Made by a program: the position numbers and the translations under genes. A stretch of DNA of 64,000 nucleotides from Chryseobacterium herbae (GTDB taxonomy: Bacteria; Bacteroidota; Bacteroidia; Flavobacteriales; Weeksellaceae). This document shows, one piece after another, positions 4,968 through 13,917 of the stretch. The notes below the pieces were generated by a model, which searched no databases, was not told the DNA's origin, and saw nothing but the letters and a program-made list of their open reading frames with translations. Each line of letters opens with the position of its first letter. The first letter of the stretch is position 1. The DNA lies in assembly GCF_025154075.1 (NCBI RefSeq), contig NZ_JAOAMU010000001.1:1271608-1335607 (forward strand), written 5' to 3'.

Positions 4968-5028
4968 TGAAAATAATGCTTTTGCTCACCGAGCAGGGGA
5001 ATATTTTAAGTGGAAAAACTATTTAGGC

Positions 5029-5205
5029 GGTGGCTTCGAGTTCCTCAGCCACCTTGTATTTGTCGATGTAAGAAATTTCTTCTTATCTTTTAATGCTTGA
5101 ATTTCTAAATCTTTAAATTTTAAAATAACTGCCTCATTCATAAAGAAAGTATTTCATTAAAACTAAGGCTACAGTTCTAGGTGGCTGAGGCAACTCGAAG
5201 CCACC
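5029..5205. repeat. Short inverted-repeat element (MITE- or REP-like)
   Basis: Two opposed copies of an imperfect palindrome: GGTGGCTTCGAGTTCCTCAG continuing to CCACC (5029-5053), and GGTGGCTGAGGCAACTCGAA continuing to CCACC (5180-5205). Each copy folds on itself through GGTGGCT/AGCCACC and the two copies pair with each other. The 125 bp between is AT-rich and codes for nothing. It lies between the end of the bpX operon and the leader promoter, so it may be a small mobile element or a terminator for the operon. Confidence 0.6.
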
Positions 5206-5239
5206 TGCCATTTTTTAAATCTTTAAAATCTTTAATTTT

Positions 5240-6259
5240 TCAATTCCTCAACATCTTATTCCTCCCCGTCTTAAACCTCGAAATATCCTTCAAGATCACA
5301 CTGTCATCAGGGTTAAAATATTTCAGTTCATTAATGATCTCAGAACGTGTACCTACCTTTTCTGCAATAATTTCATAGGCGATACTCCGTGTTACAGGCT
5401 GTAGTTTATGATCTTTTTTAAACTCATGTTTCATGGCTTCAAGGTAGGTCGTCTTTTTATAGGACGGTGTTTTCTGATAAAGCTTCTGGATTTCCTTTTC
5501 CAGTTTTCCGATATCAAAAACATTGGCGAAATAGTTATTCAGACAGTTGAAGGCGTCTTTATCTTCCTCCCAGCCTTTCAGCAGAATTTCCTGGGCTTCT
5601 TCTGGCTGCTCCATCTTTTTGCTGTATACCAAAGAGGCTTTTACCATCTGATTATTGCCTGTATAATCATCTGCAACCATCTGATAATAGATGTGGGCAT
5701 TTTTTATATCATTAATTTCCCGGTAAAGATCCCCTACTTTTTCTTTCTGTTGCAATTCTTTGTACAGGTCAATTGCTTTTTTGTACTGTTTTGCCTTTTC
5801 AAAGCATGAGGCAGCTTCTGATTTATTGTTTAATTTTTTCAGATACACCGCTGCCGCTTCATTGTAGAAACCGCCGTCTTCCAGTGTTTTCGCCCCGCGG
5901 AAATTGTCCTGAAGGAGATTCATATATACTTTAGCCGCTTTTTTGTAATCGTTTTCTGCGATATATTTTTCAGCAAGTTCTTCATATTTACTTCGGATCC
6001 TGTCAAATAAAGAGGCTTCGAGGTAGAAATTTCCACCCCCTGAACCCCGTCTGCCGGAATTATTTCTATTCTGTTCCTTATCTTTTAGCGCAGTGATTAC
6101 TATCATGATAATAAAAGCTACCACAAGGAAAATAGCCAACGTTCCTACAACACTCCAAAAGCTTTCGTGAAACAGCTGTGCTCCTATCCCAATGATTTTA
6201 AACACCGCCAGGATCATAAATGCGAGCAGGAATTTGTCTATAAATTTCTGTTTATTCAT
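5240..6259 (-). CDS. Membrane-anchored helical-repeat protein, last gene of the MoxR/vWA/bpX operon
   Basis: 339-aa protein with two predicted membrane helices near residues 9-29 and 35-58, a short basic linker, then a long all-helical region with TPR-like repeats (AEKYIAENDYKKAAKVYMNL, LYREINDIKNAHIYYQMVAD). Such repeats usually hold partner proteins. Its ATG overlaps the end of the preceding gene by 8 nt, indicating translational coupling. I infer that it is a membrane scaffold of the ternary system. No enzymatic motif is visible. The exact family is not assigned. Confidence 0.75.
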   Translation of the reverse strand: MNKQKFIDKFLLAFMILAVFKIIGIGAQLFHESFWSVVGTLAIFLVVAFIIMIVITALKDKEQNRNNSGRRGSGGGNFYLEASLFDRIRSKYEELAEKYIAENDYKKAAKVYMNLLQDNFRGAKTLEDGGFYNEAAAVYLKKLNNKSEAASCFEKAKQYKKAIDLYKELQQKEKVGDLYREINDIKNAHIYYQMVADDYTGNNQMVKASLVYSKKMEQPEEAQEILLKGWEEDKDAFNCLNNYFANVFDIGKLEKEIQKLYQKTPSYKKTTYLEAMKHEFKKDHKLQPVTRSIAYEIIAEKVGTRSEIINELKYFNPDDSVILKDISRFKTGRNKMLRN

Positions 6260-7958
6260 CGTTGTCAGGGTTTAAAATGGTTTTGTCTTCACTGAACAGC
6301 CTGTAAAGGAGAAGGATGACACAGATCACCAGAATCCATACAAACCAGTTGTAACCGAACATTTTTATCAGTGGATAAAACAGATACACCAGCATGGACA
6401 CAAGGAATACCGACAAAATAATCTTCACCCAAAGCGGAACACTGTCTCCGCCAAGGTTTAAAGATTTTCTTTTGAAGATAAAAGAATAAATTCCTACCGC
6501 TCCAAACATAAAAATCACAAGATAGAGGATATCCGAAACTTTTGTTTTTTCAGGTGAACTGCTTTCGCCGGACTCGAGTTTTCCTATTTTTGAATCTTTA
6601 ATTGGAGACGGAGGAAGCTCCATCATATCAAGTGTTCCATACAATTTTCCAAGAGAATCTGCCATGAGCACCTGCTTTTTCTTTAAAACAAATTTTACAA
6701 CCTCGCCATTCACAGGTTTTCCCTTACTGTATTGCTTCAGGGAATCTGAAATGCGGCGTTTCATGGTCGCTTCCTGCTGAACCAGATGCTTCGTTATCTT
6801 TTTTGAGTATACGATTTTCAGGGAATCTCTGCTGTTCTTTTCTCTGCTGTTGAGTTTTTCTATGTCGTTACCAACCTCGCCAAGGTTTCTGCCGCCTGCT
6901 TTTTTATATTGTTCTCTTTCGTTTTGATCTTTTGACATCGCGGCACCGGCTGTAGAATATTCACGGGACAGTTTTTTTCTTGTCTTTCCGTAAATGGAAT
7001 CAATTTTCATGTCAATATCCGTCACGCCGGACTGGTACGCGATCATATCGGCGCGGGCTTTATCAGCACCGTTCATGATTTTACCTGATGAAACGAGAAA
7101 ATCTTCTTTCAGCGTCTTGTCTTTATCTGAAGGCATGAAAATCCTGAATAGTATCGCAATGACGACAACAGCCCAGAATATTCTACGGAAATTGCGGGTT
7201 CCAGCCGTTTCTTTTTTATCTCCGGAGCCTCCGAACAAGGTGCTCAGCCAGCTGTTTCCAAATGTAAAATTTCCAAAGCCATCACCACGGGAAGTTCCCA
7301 TAATATCCAATGGCACTCCCAGATCAACCGCTCTGTCAGGATATTTTTCTATATATTGTAAATATTTTTCAATCTCTTTTTTATTTCCGTCCATCACTTT
7401 TTTAAGGTCAAAAGGCAGGTTTTTCATCCATTCTTCTTCGTTCTTCGGTTGCTGAAGGGCGGCCAGAATTTTCTCATCATCCATCTCAACCGTAAAACTC
7501 TCGATGTATTGAGGGGTTTTCACGCCATTCGATGGTTTTCTTACTTTACCTTGTGTTATTTCTGGTTCCTGTAGCACAGAAAGCCAGTCTATTTCTTCTG
7601 ACAGTTTTACAAATCCAAATTCCGGATGCATAATCATCAATCTTGTTCCTGCAGACTGCCAGTCTTCAGGATTGATCTTTGGGTAGAATATAGTATTTTC
7701 AGGGATAAAAATTTGATCGTCTACACATTGGAAATAGGCATTCTTTCCAATTTCCTGAGGAGCTTCATGATAAAATACCAGCAGACATCCGTACAGAACA
7801 TTAGGCTGATCTGCCGGAATTGCATAGGATTTTACTTTATTGAGATCGAGTCCCAATACTTCCATTTCGTGAAGCCATACCTTCGGTGACGGGTCCTTGA
7901 TCAAAACCCCTTTCTTAGGATAGCTGTTTTTCGGAAAAGGTTTTATTCTAAGCTCCAT
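6252..7958 (-). CDS. bpX-type protein with membrane segments, ternary system component
   Basis: About 568-aa protein. The N-terminal 250 residues form a soluble domain (MELRIKPFPK...) like the bpX modules that accompany MoxR/vWA pairs. A membrane helix follows (FWAVVVIAILFRIFM), then a polar, partly coiled region, then three membrane helices toward the C-terminus ending in a short charged tail. An in-frame TTG lies 18 nt upstream, but the ATG at 7958 overlaps the preceding stop (ATGGAGCTTAG), a usual coupling arrangement, so I chose it. The role is inferred: it may anchor the ternary complex in the inner membrane. Confidence 0.7.
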   Translation of the reverse strand: MELRIKPFPKNSYPKKGVLIKDPSPKVWLHEMEVLGLDLNKVKSYAIPADQPNVLYGCLLVFYHEAPQEIGKNAYFQCVDDQIFIPENTIFYPKINPEDWQSAGTRLMIMHPEFGFVKLSEEIDWLSVLQEPEITQGKVRKPSNGVKTPQYIESFTVEMDDEKILAALQQPKNEEEWMKNLPFDLKKVMDGNKKEIEKYLQYIEKYPDRAVDLGVPLDIMGTSRGDGFGNFTFGNSWLSTLFGGSGDKKETAGTRNFRRIFWAVVVIAILFRIFMPSDKDKTLKEDFLVSSGKIMNGADKARADMIAYQSGVTDIDMKIDSIYGKTRKKLSREYSTAGAAMSKDQNEREQYKKAGGRNLGEVGNDIEKLNSREKNSRDSLKIVYSKKITKHLVQQEATMKRRISDSLKQYSKGKPVNGEVVKFVLKKKQVLMADSLGKLYGTLDMMELPPSPIKDSKIGKLESGESSSPEKTKVSDILYLVIFMFGAVGIYSFIFKRKSLNLGGDSVPLWVKIILSVFLVSMLVYLFYPLIKMFGYNWFVWILVICVILLLYRLFSEDKTILNPDNDE

Positions 7959-10329
7959 AATCCAGGATTTGATCAATAAATGATGTTAAATACTGGGAAT
8001 ACATTTCGTCCAGGGTTTTTACTTTCAAAAGCGTCTGCTTCGGAAGATAATATTCTGAACCTCCATACTCTGTATTTGTGGACAATGCAAGAAAACCATA
8101 CTCCGTGGAGGGAATATAAAATGTGGGAATTCCTGTATTGCTACTATTAAAAGTAAGCATTCCACGGGCATCTGTAATGATTTCACTGCCGTCCTGAAAT
8201 GTAAATTTATTTTTGTTCTGCTCAGCAAGAATCTTCACCGTAAATCTGTTTTTGTAAAGGTTTAGTGAATTATCATACAATCTGCACAGTTCATTTCCTG
8301 AGATCACCAGATTATTATTTTCATTGATTCCCATCCGGTTGAAATTGCTAATGATCTTCATTCCACTTCGGTTCAGCTTCGCCACTTCCGTTTCAGCTTT
8401 TGCAATATTTTTATCTATTTCACGGTCATCATTAAAAACGGATTCTACAGATAAATTCCCCTCTAAACTGATTTTATAAAGAGAAGAATTCGTAGGCTGG
8501 TGCAGATAAAAATTCCTGCTGAAATAGGTCAGATGATAGGAACTCTGAATATTCAATCCCGTAACGTTGAATTCAGAATATTCTTTTGTGTTCAGATTCA
8601 GTTTGGAAATGAGTTTTTTATCCGGCTGATACTGGCAAAGGATAAACTGTTGCTGCTTATTTTTCGCCAGGGCAAACTGTCCTCTCGGTTTTACGGAAAT
8701 ATCTTCGATCAGGACTTCGCATCCATGATACGTTTTGTAATAATCGTAGGAGCTGCGGTCATAATAATTATCAGAAAGATACGTTTTCAGCAGCTGTTTT
8801 TTTGAACTTAAAATATAAAATTCGCCTTCGTATAAAAACTGCGCAATTTTATTGGAAGGTGTCGGAAACAGGATCGGATAATTTTGTGGAAGATCCGTTT
8901 TCTTGCCATTAATGGAAGTCGCTTTCAGTTTACGCTGTGGCGGATTAGCCCATAATTCCTGTAGCGGAAGTTTTATCTTTTGGATGTGTTTCCGGGCTCC
9001 TTTATGATGCTTATAAAAATTCAGTTCGCCATCTGAGGAAGTCGTAATCAGGAATTTCAGGCGGTCCCTGTTTTCGTGGATCACTTTCCGAACTTTTTCA
9101 TCGGCAAGATTTTCCTGATGGGTAATGAAGAACACTTCAAGGTCTTTTTCCCGATGATCTTCATTAAAAAATTTCGCCAGCGCTTCCGAAACTTCCAGAA
9201 TAGGACTTACCTGATTCAGGTTTTCAATAACGTCTTCCGTTTTATCAAGAGACACCGGTAATCCGGCCTGTCCTAATGCAAAAACCTTACATTCAGAATG
9301 GGCTTTCGGATGTCTGATCACTGCAATAGCCGATGCAAACGCTAATACTTTTGGGGTTCCCCAGTTTCTCAGGGAAGTATCAATTAAAATGGCTCTTTCA
9401 AATATATTTTCTTCCGGCGGAATCTCTCTCTGGATGTACAGGGCTTCATTATTTGCGACACGGTTCATGAACACCTCATCTTCATTGGCAAATTCGGAAA
9501 GCAGCATTCTGTGGAGGTCGCCTTTATTCGCCATATCAGAAATTCCCCCGATGGGTTGTTCCCCGGGAGATAAATGACGCATGGGAATTCTCAGTCCGCT
9601 CCAGATTCTTTTGATCAGACTTCCTACCTGAAAAGTTTTCGGCTCTTCGATGAGTTGCTGGATAAAATCTTTATCGGTTTCTACGGTAGTTTCTTCCTCT
9701 ACAACTTCATCGTCCAGCTCAGGTTCATCGATGTGATCGCGCATAGCATCAATGATAGACTGTACGGTAGGAAATTTTTCATTCAATAAATCAAGGGCGC
9801 TTAAATCTCTGTTGATGGCGGATGGTCCTGCATATTTTTTCTCCGCACTTGCCGCCAGCATGTAGGGCCTTTTATAGTAGATTGTCAGAATCATTTCTGC
9901 TTTGCCGGGAGCTATCCTATTGTGGGCATCCTGAAAAAGGGTCTGAAACAGAACGATCCTGTTCTGTCCATGTTTGTAAACTCTGTTTAATGACTTCAGC
10001 TTTTCAAGAAACTCGATACTCTTCTCTGCGGTGAAGTCGAAATTTCCAATGCTGTGAAAATTAGCCGTATGTTTCAGAGGACCTGCAAAATCGGTGTAAC
10101 CGTCCTGCATCGCGTACAAAACCATCAGCAATGCCCCGAAAGGAGGCCATCCCTGTGGCTGTAGCTCTTTCAGTATCTCCATCACATAAGGTCTGTAGGC
10201 TATTGCCCCAACACCCGGAATCGAGATGAGATTATGATCATGGTACCCGGAATCTCCGGCGATATCCTCGTCGGTTTCCCACTCCCAAAAGTAGTTTTCG
10301 TATGACTGGAAATATTCGTTTAAATCCAT
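7948..10329 (-). CDS. vWA domain fused to beta-propeller-like region
   Basis: 793-aa protein of the MoxR-vWA-beta-propeller ternary type. The first 220 residues are an unrecognised N-terminal domain. A vWA domain lies near residues 300-460: the expected MIDAS DxSxS is altered to DTSLR in AILIDTSLRNWG, so metal binding may be weakened. The C-terminal 300 residues contain repeated short strands such as YEGEFYILSSKKQLLKTYL and QFALAKNKQQQFILCQY, consistent with a beta-propeller. MoxR ATPases commonly remodel vWA partners. Start ATG overlaps the previous gene by 10 nt. Confidence 0.78.
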   Translation of the reverse strand: MDLNEYFQSYENYFWEWETDEDIAGDSGYHDHNLISIPGVGAIAYRPYVMEILKELQPQGWPPFGALLMVLYAMQDGYTDFAGPLKHTANFHSIGNFDFTAEKSIEFLEKLKSLNRVYKHGQNRIVLFQTLFQDAHNRIAPGKAEMILTIYYKRPYMLAASAEKKYAGPSAINRDLSALDLLNEKFPTVQSIIDAMRDHIDEPELDDEVVEEETTVETDKDFIQQLIEEPKTFQVGSLIKRIWSGLRIPMRHLSPGEQPIGGISDMANKGDLHRMLLSEFANEDEVFMNRVANNEALYIQREIPPEENIFERAILIDTSLRNWGTPKVLAFASAIAVIRHPKAHSECKVFALGQAGLPVSLDKTEDVIENLNQVSPILEVSEALAKFFNEDHREKDLEVFFITHQENLADEKVRKVIHENRDRLKFLITTSSDGELNFYKHHKGARKHIQKIKLPLQELWANPPQRKLKATSINGKKTDLPQNYPILFPTPSNKIAQFLYEGEFYILSSKKQLLKTYLSDNYYDRSSYDYYKTYHGCEVLIEDISVKPRGQFALAKNKQQQFILCQYQPDKKLISKLNLNTKEYSEFNVTGLNIQSSYHLTYFSRNFYLHQPTNSSLYKISLEGNLSVESVFNDDREIDKNIAKAETEVAKLNRSGMKIISNFNRMGINENNNLVISGNELCRLYDNSLNLYKNRFTVKILAEQNKNKFTFQDGSEIITDARGMLTFNSSNTGIPTFYIPSTEYGFLALSTNTEYGGSEYYLPKQTLLKVKTLDEMYSQYLTSFIDQILDYGA

Positions 10330-11063
10330 TCTTTTGTTTTTTCAGTAAGGCGGAATGAGCTTACGGACAGCTTTCGGAAATCCTCTTTTTTCACAGGAAG
10401 ATAAGTTCCGTCTTCGTTCCATAACAGCCATTTGTCCGACGCTTTGTTATATTGCTGCTGCAGGAGTGAACTCAAATTTTTAAATTCAAAATCAAAACCT
10501 GAAGGCAAAAGGTGACCATCTCTGGTCCAATATGTTTTTCCCGGCAGGCTCAACAGCGGTGTTCCGAGAAACAGGGCTTTATCATCAATCACCGTCCATT
10601 CTATCTTTTCCAGTTTGAAATTCGGCTGTGCAGGAATACTATCTTTAATTTCTGTTATTGAGCTTAATAGTGCTACAGCAGGATGTTCTTCATTTCCCGG
10701 TTTCAATCTCACTTCCACTTTTTCACTGATCCCAAAATAATTATTATTGGAAGCAGGAAAAGCAAGACGCAATGCTTTATCTATCGGAGACCAGAGCAAA
10801 GCTGTTCTCATTTTTTTGCTGGGTACCAGTGCTTCTTTTTTGAATAAAAGTCCGTCACGCAGTTCGTACAGCATAAAATTAGGCAGCTGCTGGATATCTG
10901 CGGAGATAGCCTGCTCTTCGGTGAAGCCTTTCAACCAAACCGTGTCGTCATCTACTGCAATCTGCACATTTTTCCAATCCCTGATGCTGCCCAGAAAATC
11001 TTCATCGGCCCGGGGAAGTTCTGCCCAGAATTCTTTTACACCGTTTGAAGGATCTTCTGCCAT
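10320..11063 (-). CDS. bpX-family component of the ternary system
   Basis: 247-aa soluble protein starting MAEDPSNGVKEFWAELPRAD. It lies between and overlaps both the MoxR ATPase gene (28 nt) and the vWA gene (10 nt). Strand-rich segments with repeated Trp (VWLKGF, ALLWSP, WLLWNEDG) fit the bpX modules described with such operons. I cannot assign the exact bpX subfamily by eye. No catalytic motif or signal peptide is visible. It is probably an adaptor between the ATPase and the vWA protein. Confidence 0.65.
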   Translation of the reverse strand: MAEDPSNGVKEFWAELPRADEDFLGSIRDWKNVQIAVDDDTVWLKGFTEEQAISADIQQLPNFMLYELRDGLLFKKEALVPSKKMRTALLWSPIDKALRLAFPASNNNYFGISEKVEVRLKPGNEEHPAVALLSSITEIKDSIPAQPNFKLEKIEWTVIDDKALFLGTPLLSLPGKTYWTRDGHLLPSGFDFEFKNLSSLLQQQYNKASDKWLLWNEDGTYLPVKKEDFRKLSVSSFRLTEKTKEWI

Positions 11064-12169
11064 AAGCTTTCAATTTCTTGCTGAATATATTGCTTTTGCT
11101 CCGGATTTCTGATCCAGTCGCAACGGGTCTGCAGGTATCTCAATTTATCTTTGATTACATTTTGTTCTTCAAAACTCAACGTTCCGCTGTTCCATTTTTC
11201 CACAAGGATCTTTACGTCCTTCATCACTTCCTCCGGATTAGGAGTTTTGTTCTGCATCGCTTGTGGATGGGATTTCGGGTTGTCATCTTTTTCAATGGTT
11301 CTGTTGATGATTCCTTCTAGAATTTCGATCTGTTCTTCCGTGTCCCAGATATGTTTCAGTACCCAAAGGTCGGAAAGAACGGCTTCATTTCTTCCGCAGA
11401 TCAGGGCACTGGCCGCGATCAGGTTCTGAAGTTTTACCGCTCTACGGTCGGAAATAGCAATTCCCGTATTTCTTAAGCTGATGATGGTATTTAAATAGAC
11501 TTCGTAGATAGGTCTCAAATCCACTGCTTTACACAGATTCTGAAGTTCTCTGATTTCGTTTGCAAGAATTTCAGGAATATCGGTTTCCGTTTCGTTCTCT
11601 AGCTTTCTTCCAGCCAGAAGTACCTGTTGAAGAAGCTCAGGATTTACATAATCTACATTAATTCTCACCAGAAAACGGTCAAATAATGCGTTTAGAGATT
11701 CATCTTCGGGAAGAACATTACTGGCCCCTACGAACATAAGCGTAGGCAAATGTTTTGTTTCTTTTCCTCTTTTGAAAATTTTCTCGTTCAGAGCCATTAG
11801 CAGTGAATTCAGGATGGCAGAATTCGCATTGAAAATCTCATCCAGGAAAACCAGTGAAGCTTCCGGCATCATGCCTTCGGTATTGGTAAGAAGTTCACCC
11901 TCTTTTAATTTTCTGATATCAAACGGTCCGAAAATTTCGTTCGGTTCTGTGAAACGGGTCAGCAGATATTCAAAGTTTTTGCCGTCTTTCACTGTTTTGG
12001 ACAGCGTTCTTACAATCGCAGATTTTGCGGTTCCTGGAGGCCCATACAGAAATGCGTTTTCTTTAGCCAGAAGACATATTCCCAACAGGTCGACGACATC
12101 ATTTTTTCCTACGAAGGTGTCTTTTACGTAGTTGAGAACGGTATTGAGTTTTGTAATATTTTGAGTCAT
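11036..12169 (-). CDS. MoxR-family AAA+ ATPase
   Basis: 377-aa AAA+ ATPase. Walker A is GPPGTAKSAIVR (residues about 40-51), Walker B is LVFLDEIFNA (about 106-115), sensor 1 region is FVGASN and an arginine-finger candidate is LFDRFLVR. The order matches MoxR/RavA proteins, which act as hexameric chaperones on vWA proteins. It is the first gene of the tightly overlapping block; a 133-bp gap separates it from the upstream 215-aa gene. I infer that it drives the ternary system, proposed from comparative genomics to act in NTP-dependent conflict or stress responses. Confidence 0.92.
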   Translation of the reverse strand: MTQNITKLNTVLNYVKDTFVGKNDVVDLLGICLLAKENAFLYGPPGTAKSAIVRTLSKTVKDGKNFEYLLTRFTEPNEIFGPFDIRKLKEGELLTNTEGMMPEASLVFLDEIFNANSAILNSLLMALNEKIFKRGKETKHLPTLMFVGASNVLPEDESLNALFDRFLVRINVDYVNPELLQQVLLAGRKLENETETDIPEILANEIRELQNLCKAVDLRPIYEVYLNTIISLRNTGIAISDRRAVKLQNLIAASALICGRNEAVLSDLWVLKHIWDTEEQIEILEGIINRTIEKDDNPKSHPQAMQNKTPNPEEVMKDVKILVEKWNSGTLSFEEQNVIKDKLRYLQTRCDWIRNPEQKQYIQQEIESLWQKILQTV

Positions 12170-12302
12170 TAGTATTTATTTAATGAAAAATCTTAATCAT
12201 AAAAAATATATAAATTCACTTTTGATCAGTGAGAAAGCAAGATCGATATTAAAAGTAAACGAGAGTTTCGGAAAAAAGGTATGTATTCAAGTTGAAACGT
12301 GA

Positions 12303-12950
12303 TTAATCTCCATTGGCAACAATCTTCAAATCCCGCCAGTACATCTCCTTATGCAGCCCAAATTCTGCCATCAGCAATCTGTTGATATAAGGAATTTCAG
12401 CAAGTGCATACGCTTTCTTTTCAACAATTCTTTCGAGATACAATTTCCGGTACACCTTATCCTGAAGCTCTTTTTCCCAGTTTATTTTCTCTACATTCAG
12501 CGGATATCCTATTCCTGAATAATGAAATTGTGTGAGAATATCTTCCAGAATCTTCACGAGTGGGTCATAAGGATCCGCAGTCTGCAACACGGAAGCAATC
12601 TGTGGTAAAAACCTCAGGCATAAATCTGCAGACAGAATTGAAGAAACATCAGAAGTTATTTTCATCTTCGGGATCAGTTTATCCAGATCTTTAGATGTAT
12701 TTTCCCGGATCAGATAGAGCTGAGCACTGTGATACAAAACTTTAGCTCCCCAAACTGCAGCTTCTTTATTACAATTCACATCAGTAGCTAAAAATTCCAG
12801 TCTCTCTTTTTCGAACTCTGCTTCAAAATAGTCTCCGGCTTCCAGTTCTTCTTTTTTAGAAATTTCCTGCAGATTTGAAAAAACGGTAATGGATCCGCTG
12901 TTTCGCAGCAGAAAAATAGTGTCTAGAAATGGGGACTTGGTTTCCATCAT
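12303..12950 (-). CDS. Uncharacterized protein linked to the ternary system
   Basis: 215-aa mostly helical protein with no signal peptide or catalytic motif that I recognise. It begins MMETKSPFLDTIF; the second ATG may be the true start. The short variant segments ATDVNCNKEAAVWGAKVLYHS and DLCLRFLPQIASVL suggest a helical bundle. It lies 133 bp before the MoxR gene in the same direction and is likely functionally tied to that operon, but could have its own promoter. Confidence 0.6.
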   Translation of the reverse strand: MMETKSPFLDTIFLLRNSGSITVFSNLQEISKKEELEAGDYFEAEFEKERLEFLATDVNCNKEAAVWGAKVLYHSAQLYLIRENTSKDLDKLIPKMKITSDVSSILSADLCLRFLPQIASVLQTADPYDPLVKILEDILTQFHYSGIGYPLNVEKINWEKELQDKVYRKLYLERIVEKKAYALAEIPYINRLLMAEFGLHKEMYWRDLKIVANGD

Positions 12951-13118
12951 CTAACAAAAATAAAACTATTTCGCAGAGAATAAAATTTTTATGTGAATGA
13001 TTGACAGTTAAATAATATTTGGGATAAATTATTTATAAATATGTTGATTCAATTAATGGTGAAAGTCATTTTTCTGCTTTTTTTGGCTCTCGCGGATTGA
13101 GCAAATAGTGCAGATGAT

Positions 13119-13175
13119 TTTTAGTTTCGGGTTTGGGGACGCGTCTTCGACGCGGCCCCAAACCCGAAACTAAAA
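13119..13175. terminator. Very long hairpin, probable bidirectional terminator
   Basis: TTTTAGTTTCGGGTTTGGGG, then CGCGTC-TTC-GACGCG, then the exact complement of the first arm, with one A-G mismatch. The stem has about 26 bp. It lies 18 nt after the stop of the VOC gene (minus strand). A hairpin this long is more than a terminator needs and may be a mobile palindrome. Confidence 0.65.
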
Positions 13176-13193
13176 TGTTCTTCCAGATCAAAA

Positions 13194-13583
13194 TCACTCT
13201 GTTATTTCAATGATGTTGTTTTCAGGATCTAAAATGACACTTTCATAATAGCCATCACCTGTTGTACGCGGTTCTCCGGCGATTGTATAGCCGTCCTTTC
13301 TTAAAGTTTCAGTGAGCTCGTCTACTTTTTCTTTACTTCCCGTTGAGAATGCAAGGTGAATGATCCCGTATTGCTGGGAATCGTATGTATTTCCGCTTTC
13401 CCGGATATCAGGTCGGGTCATGATTTCGAGGCGACAGCCGTTATCAAAACTTAAAAAATAGGACTGAAAATGTTTTACGGGATTATGGTATTTCTCATTG
13501 GAAACGGCTCCAAAATATTTCTGATAAAATTCTCTGACCTTTTCCAGATCTTTTACCCAAAAAGCGATATGTTCAATTTTCAT
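13194..13583 (-). CDS. VOC-superfamily (glyoxalase/bleomycin-resistance-like) protein
   Basis: 129-aa single-domain VOC protein. Metal-ligand positions are visible: His5 in MKIEHIAFWV, Glu in CRLEIM, His in IIHLAFS and Glu in NIIEITE. This is close to lactoylglutathione-lyase-like proteins, which use a metal to act on small molecules. The substrate cannot be told from sequence. It stands alone between the bpX operon and the deoD gene and is not obviously part of the RNA island. Confidence 0.85.
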   Translation of the reverse strand: MKIEHIAFWVKDLEKVREFYQKYFGAVSNEKYHNPVKHFQSYFLSFDNGCRLEIMTRPDIRESGNTYDSQQYGIIHLAFSTGSKEKVDELTETLRKDGYTIAGEPRTTGDGYYESVILDPENNIIEITE

Positions 13584-13718
13584 GATGGTTTATCTTTTAA
13601 CTTTTGCTAAAATAAGAAGGAGATCCTGCCCATACTTCTTCTGTATTATTCTATTTTGAAACTGTATTGGCATTAATAAATGGTGTGCTAGTTTTCTCTG
13701 TTGATTATTATTGATTAA

Positions 13719-13747
13719 ATCTCATCGGTTTTGGAAACCGATGAGGT
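13719..13747. terminator. Hairpin upstream of deoD
   Basis: CTCATCGGTTT-TGG-AAACCGATGAG, an 11-bp perfect stem with AAT/GTT flanks. It lies in the 334-bp gap between the VOC gene and deoD, which otherwise holds only the deoD promoter. The direction of any termination is unclear. Confidence 0.5.
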
Positions 13748-13865
13748 TTGTTTGGAGCATTAAATTATTGATTCTTTTTTACAATACGGTCAGGTCTTTG
13801 ATCTACTACCCCATCAGATGATAGGAATTCCTGATTAAAAAACTTAGTCTATTGAGATACAAACC

Positions 13866-13899
13866 TTTGGATATTTCAATCTAAAAGTTGTTATCTTTG
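13866..13899 (+). promoter_or_regulatory. deoD promoter
   Basis: TTTG (13866-13869), 22 nt, then a perfect -7 box TATCTTTG (13892-13899). Transcription would start near 13904, which places the true start codon at 13918 and excludes the upstream in-frame start. Confidence 0.7.
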
Positions 13900-13917
13900 T
13901 CCCTTCAAAATAACATT

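Noticed and set aside
4798..4989. 63-aa protein starting at 4989
   Set aside because: The perfect promoter (4939-4967) lies inside the extra N-terminal part, so translation must start at 4926.
12170..12302. A further leader peptide before the MoxR gene
   Set aside because: I found no short ORF with broad amino-acid content and no terminator hairpin in this gap.
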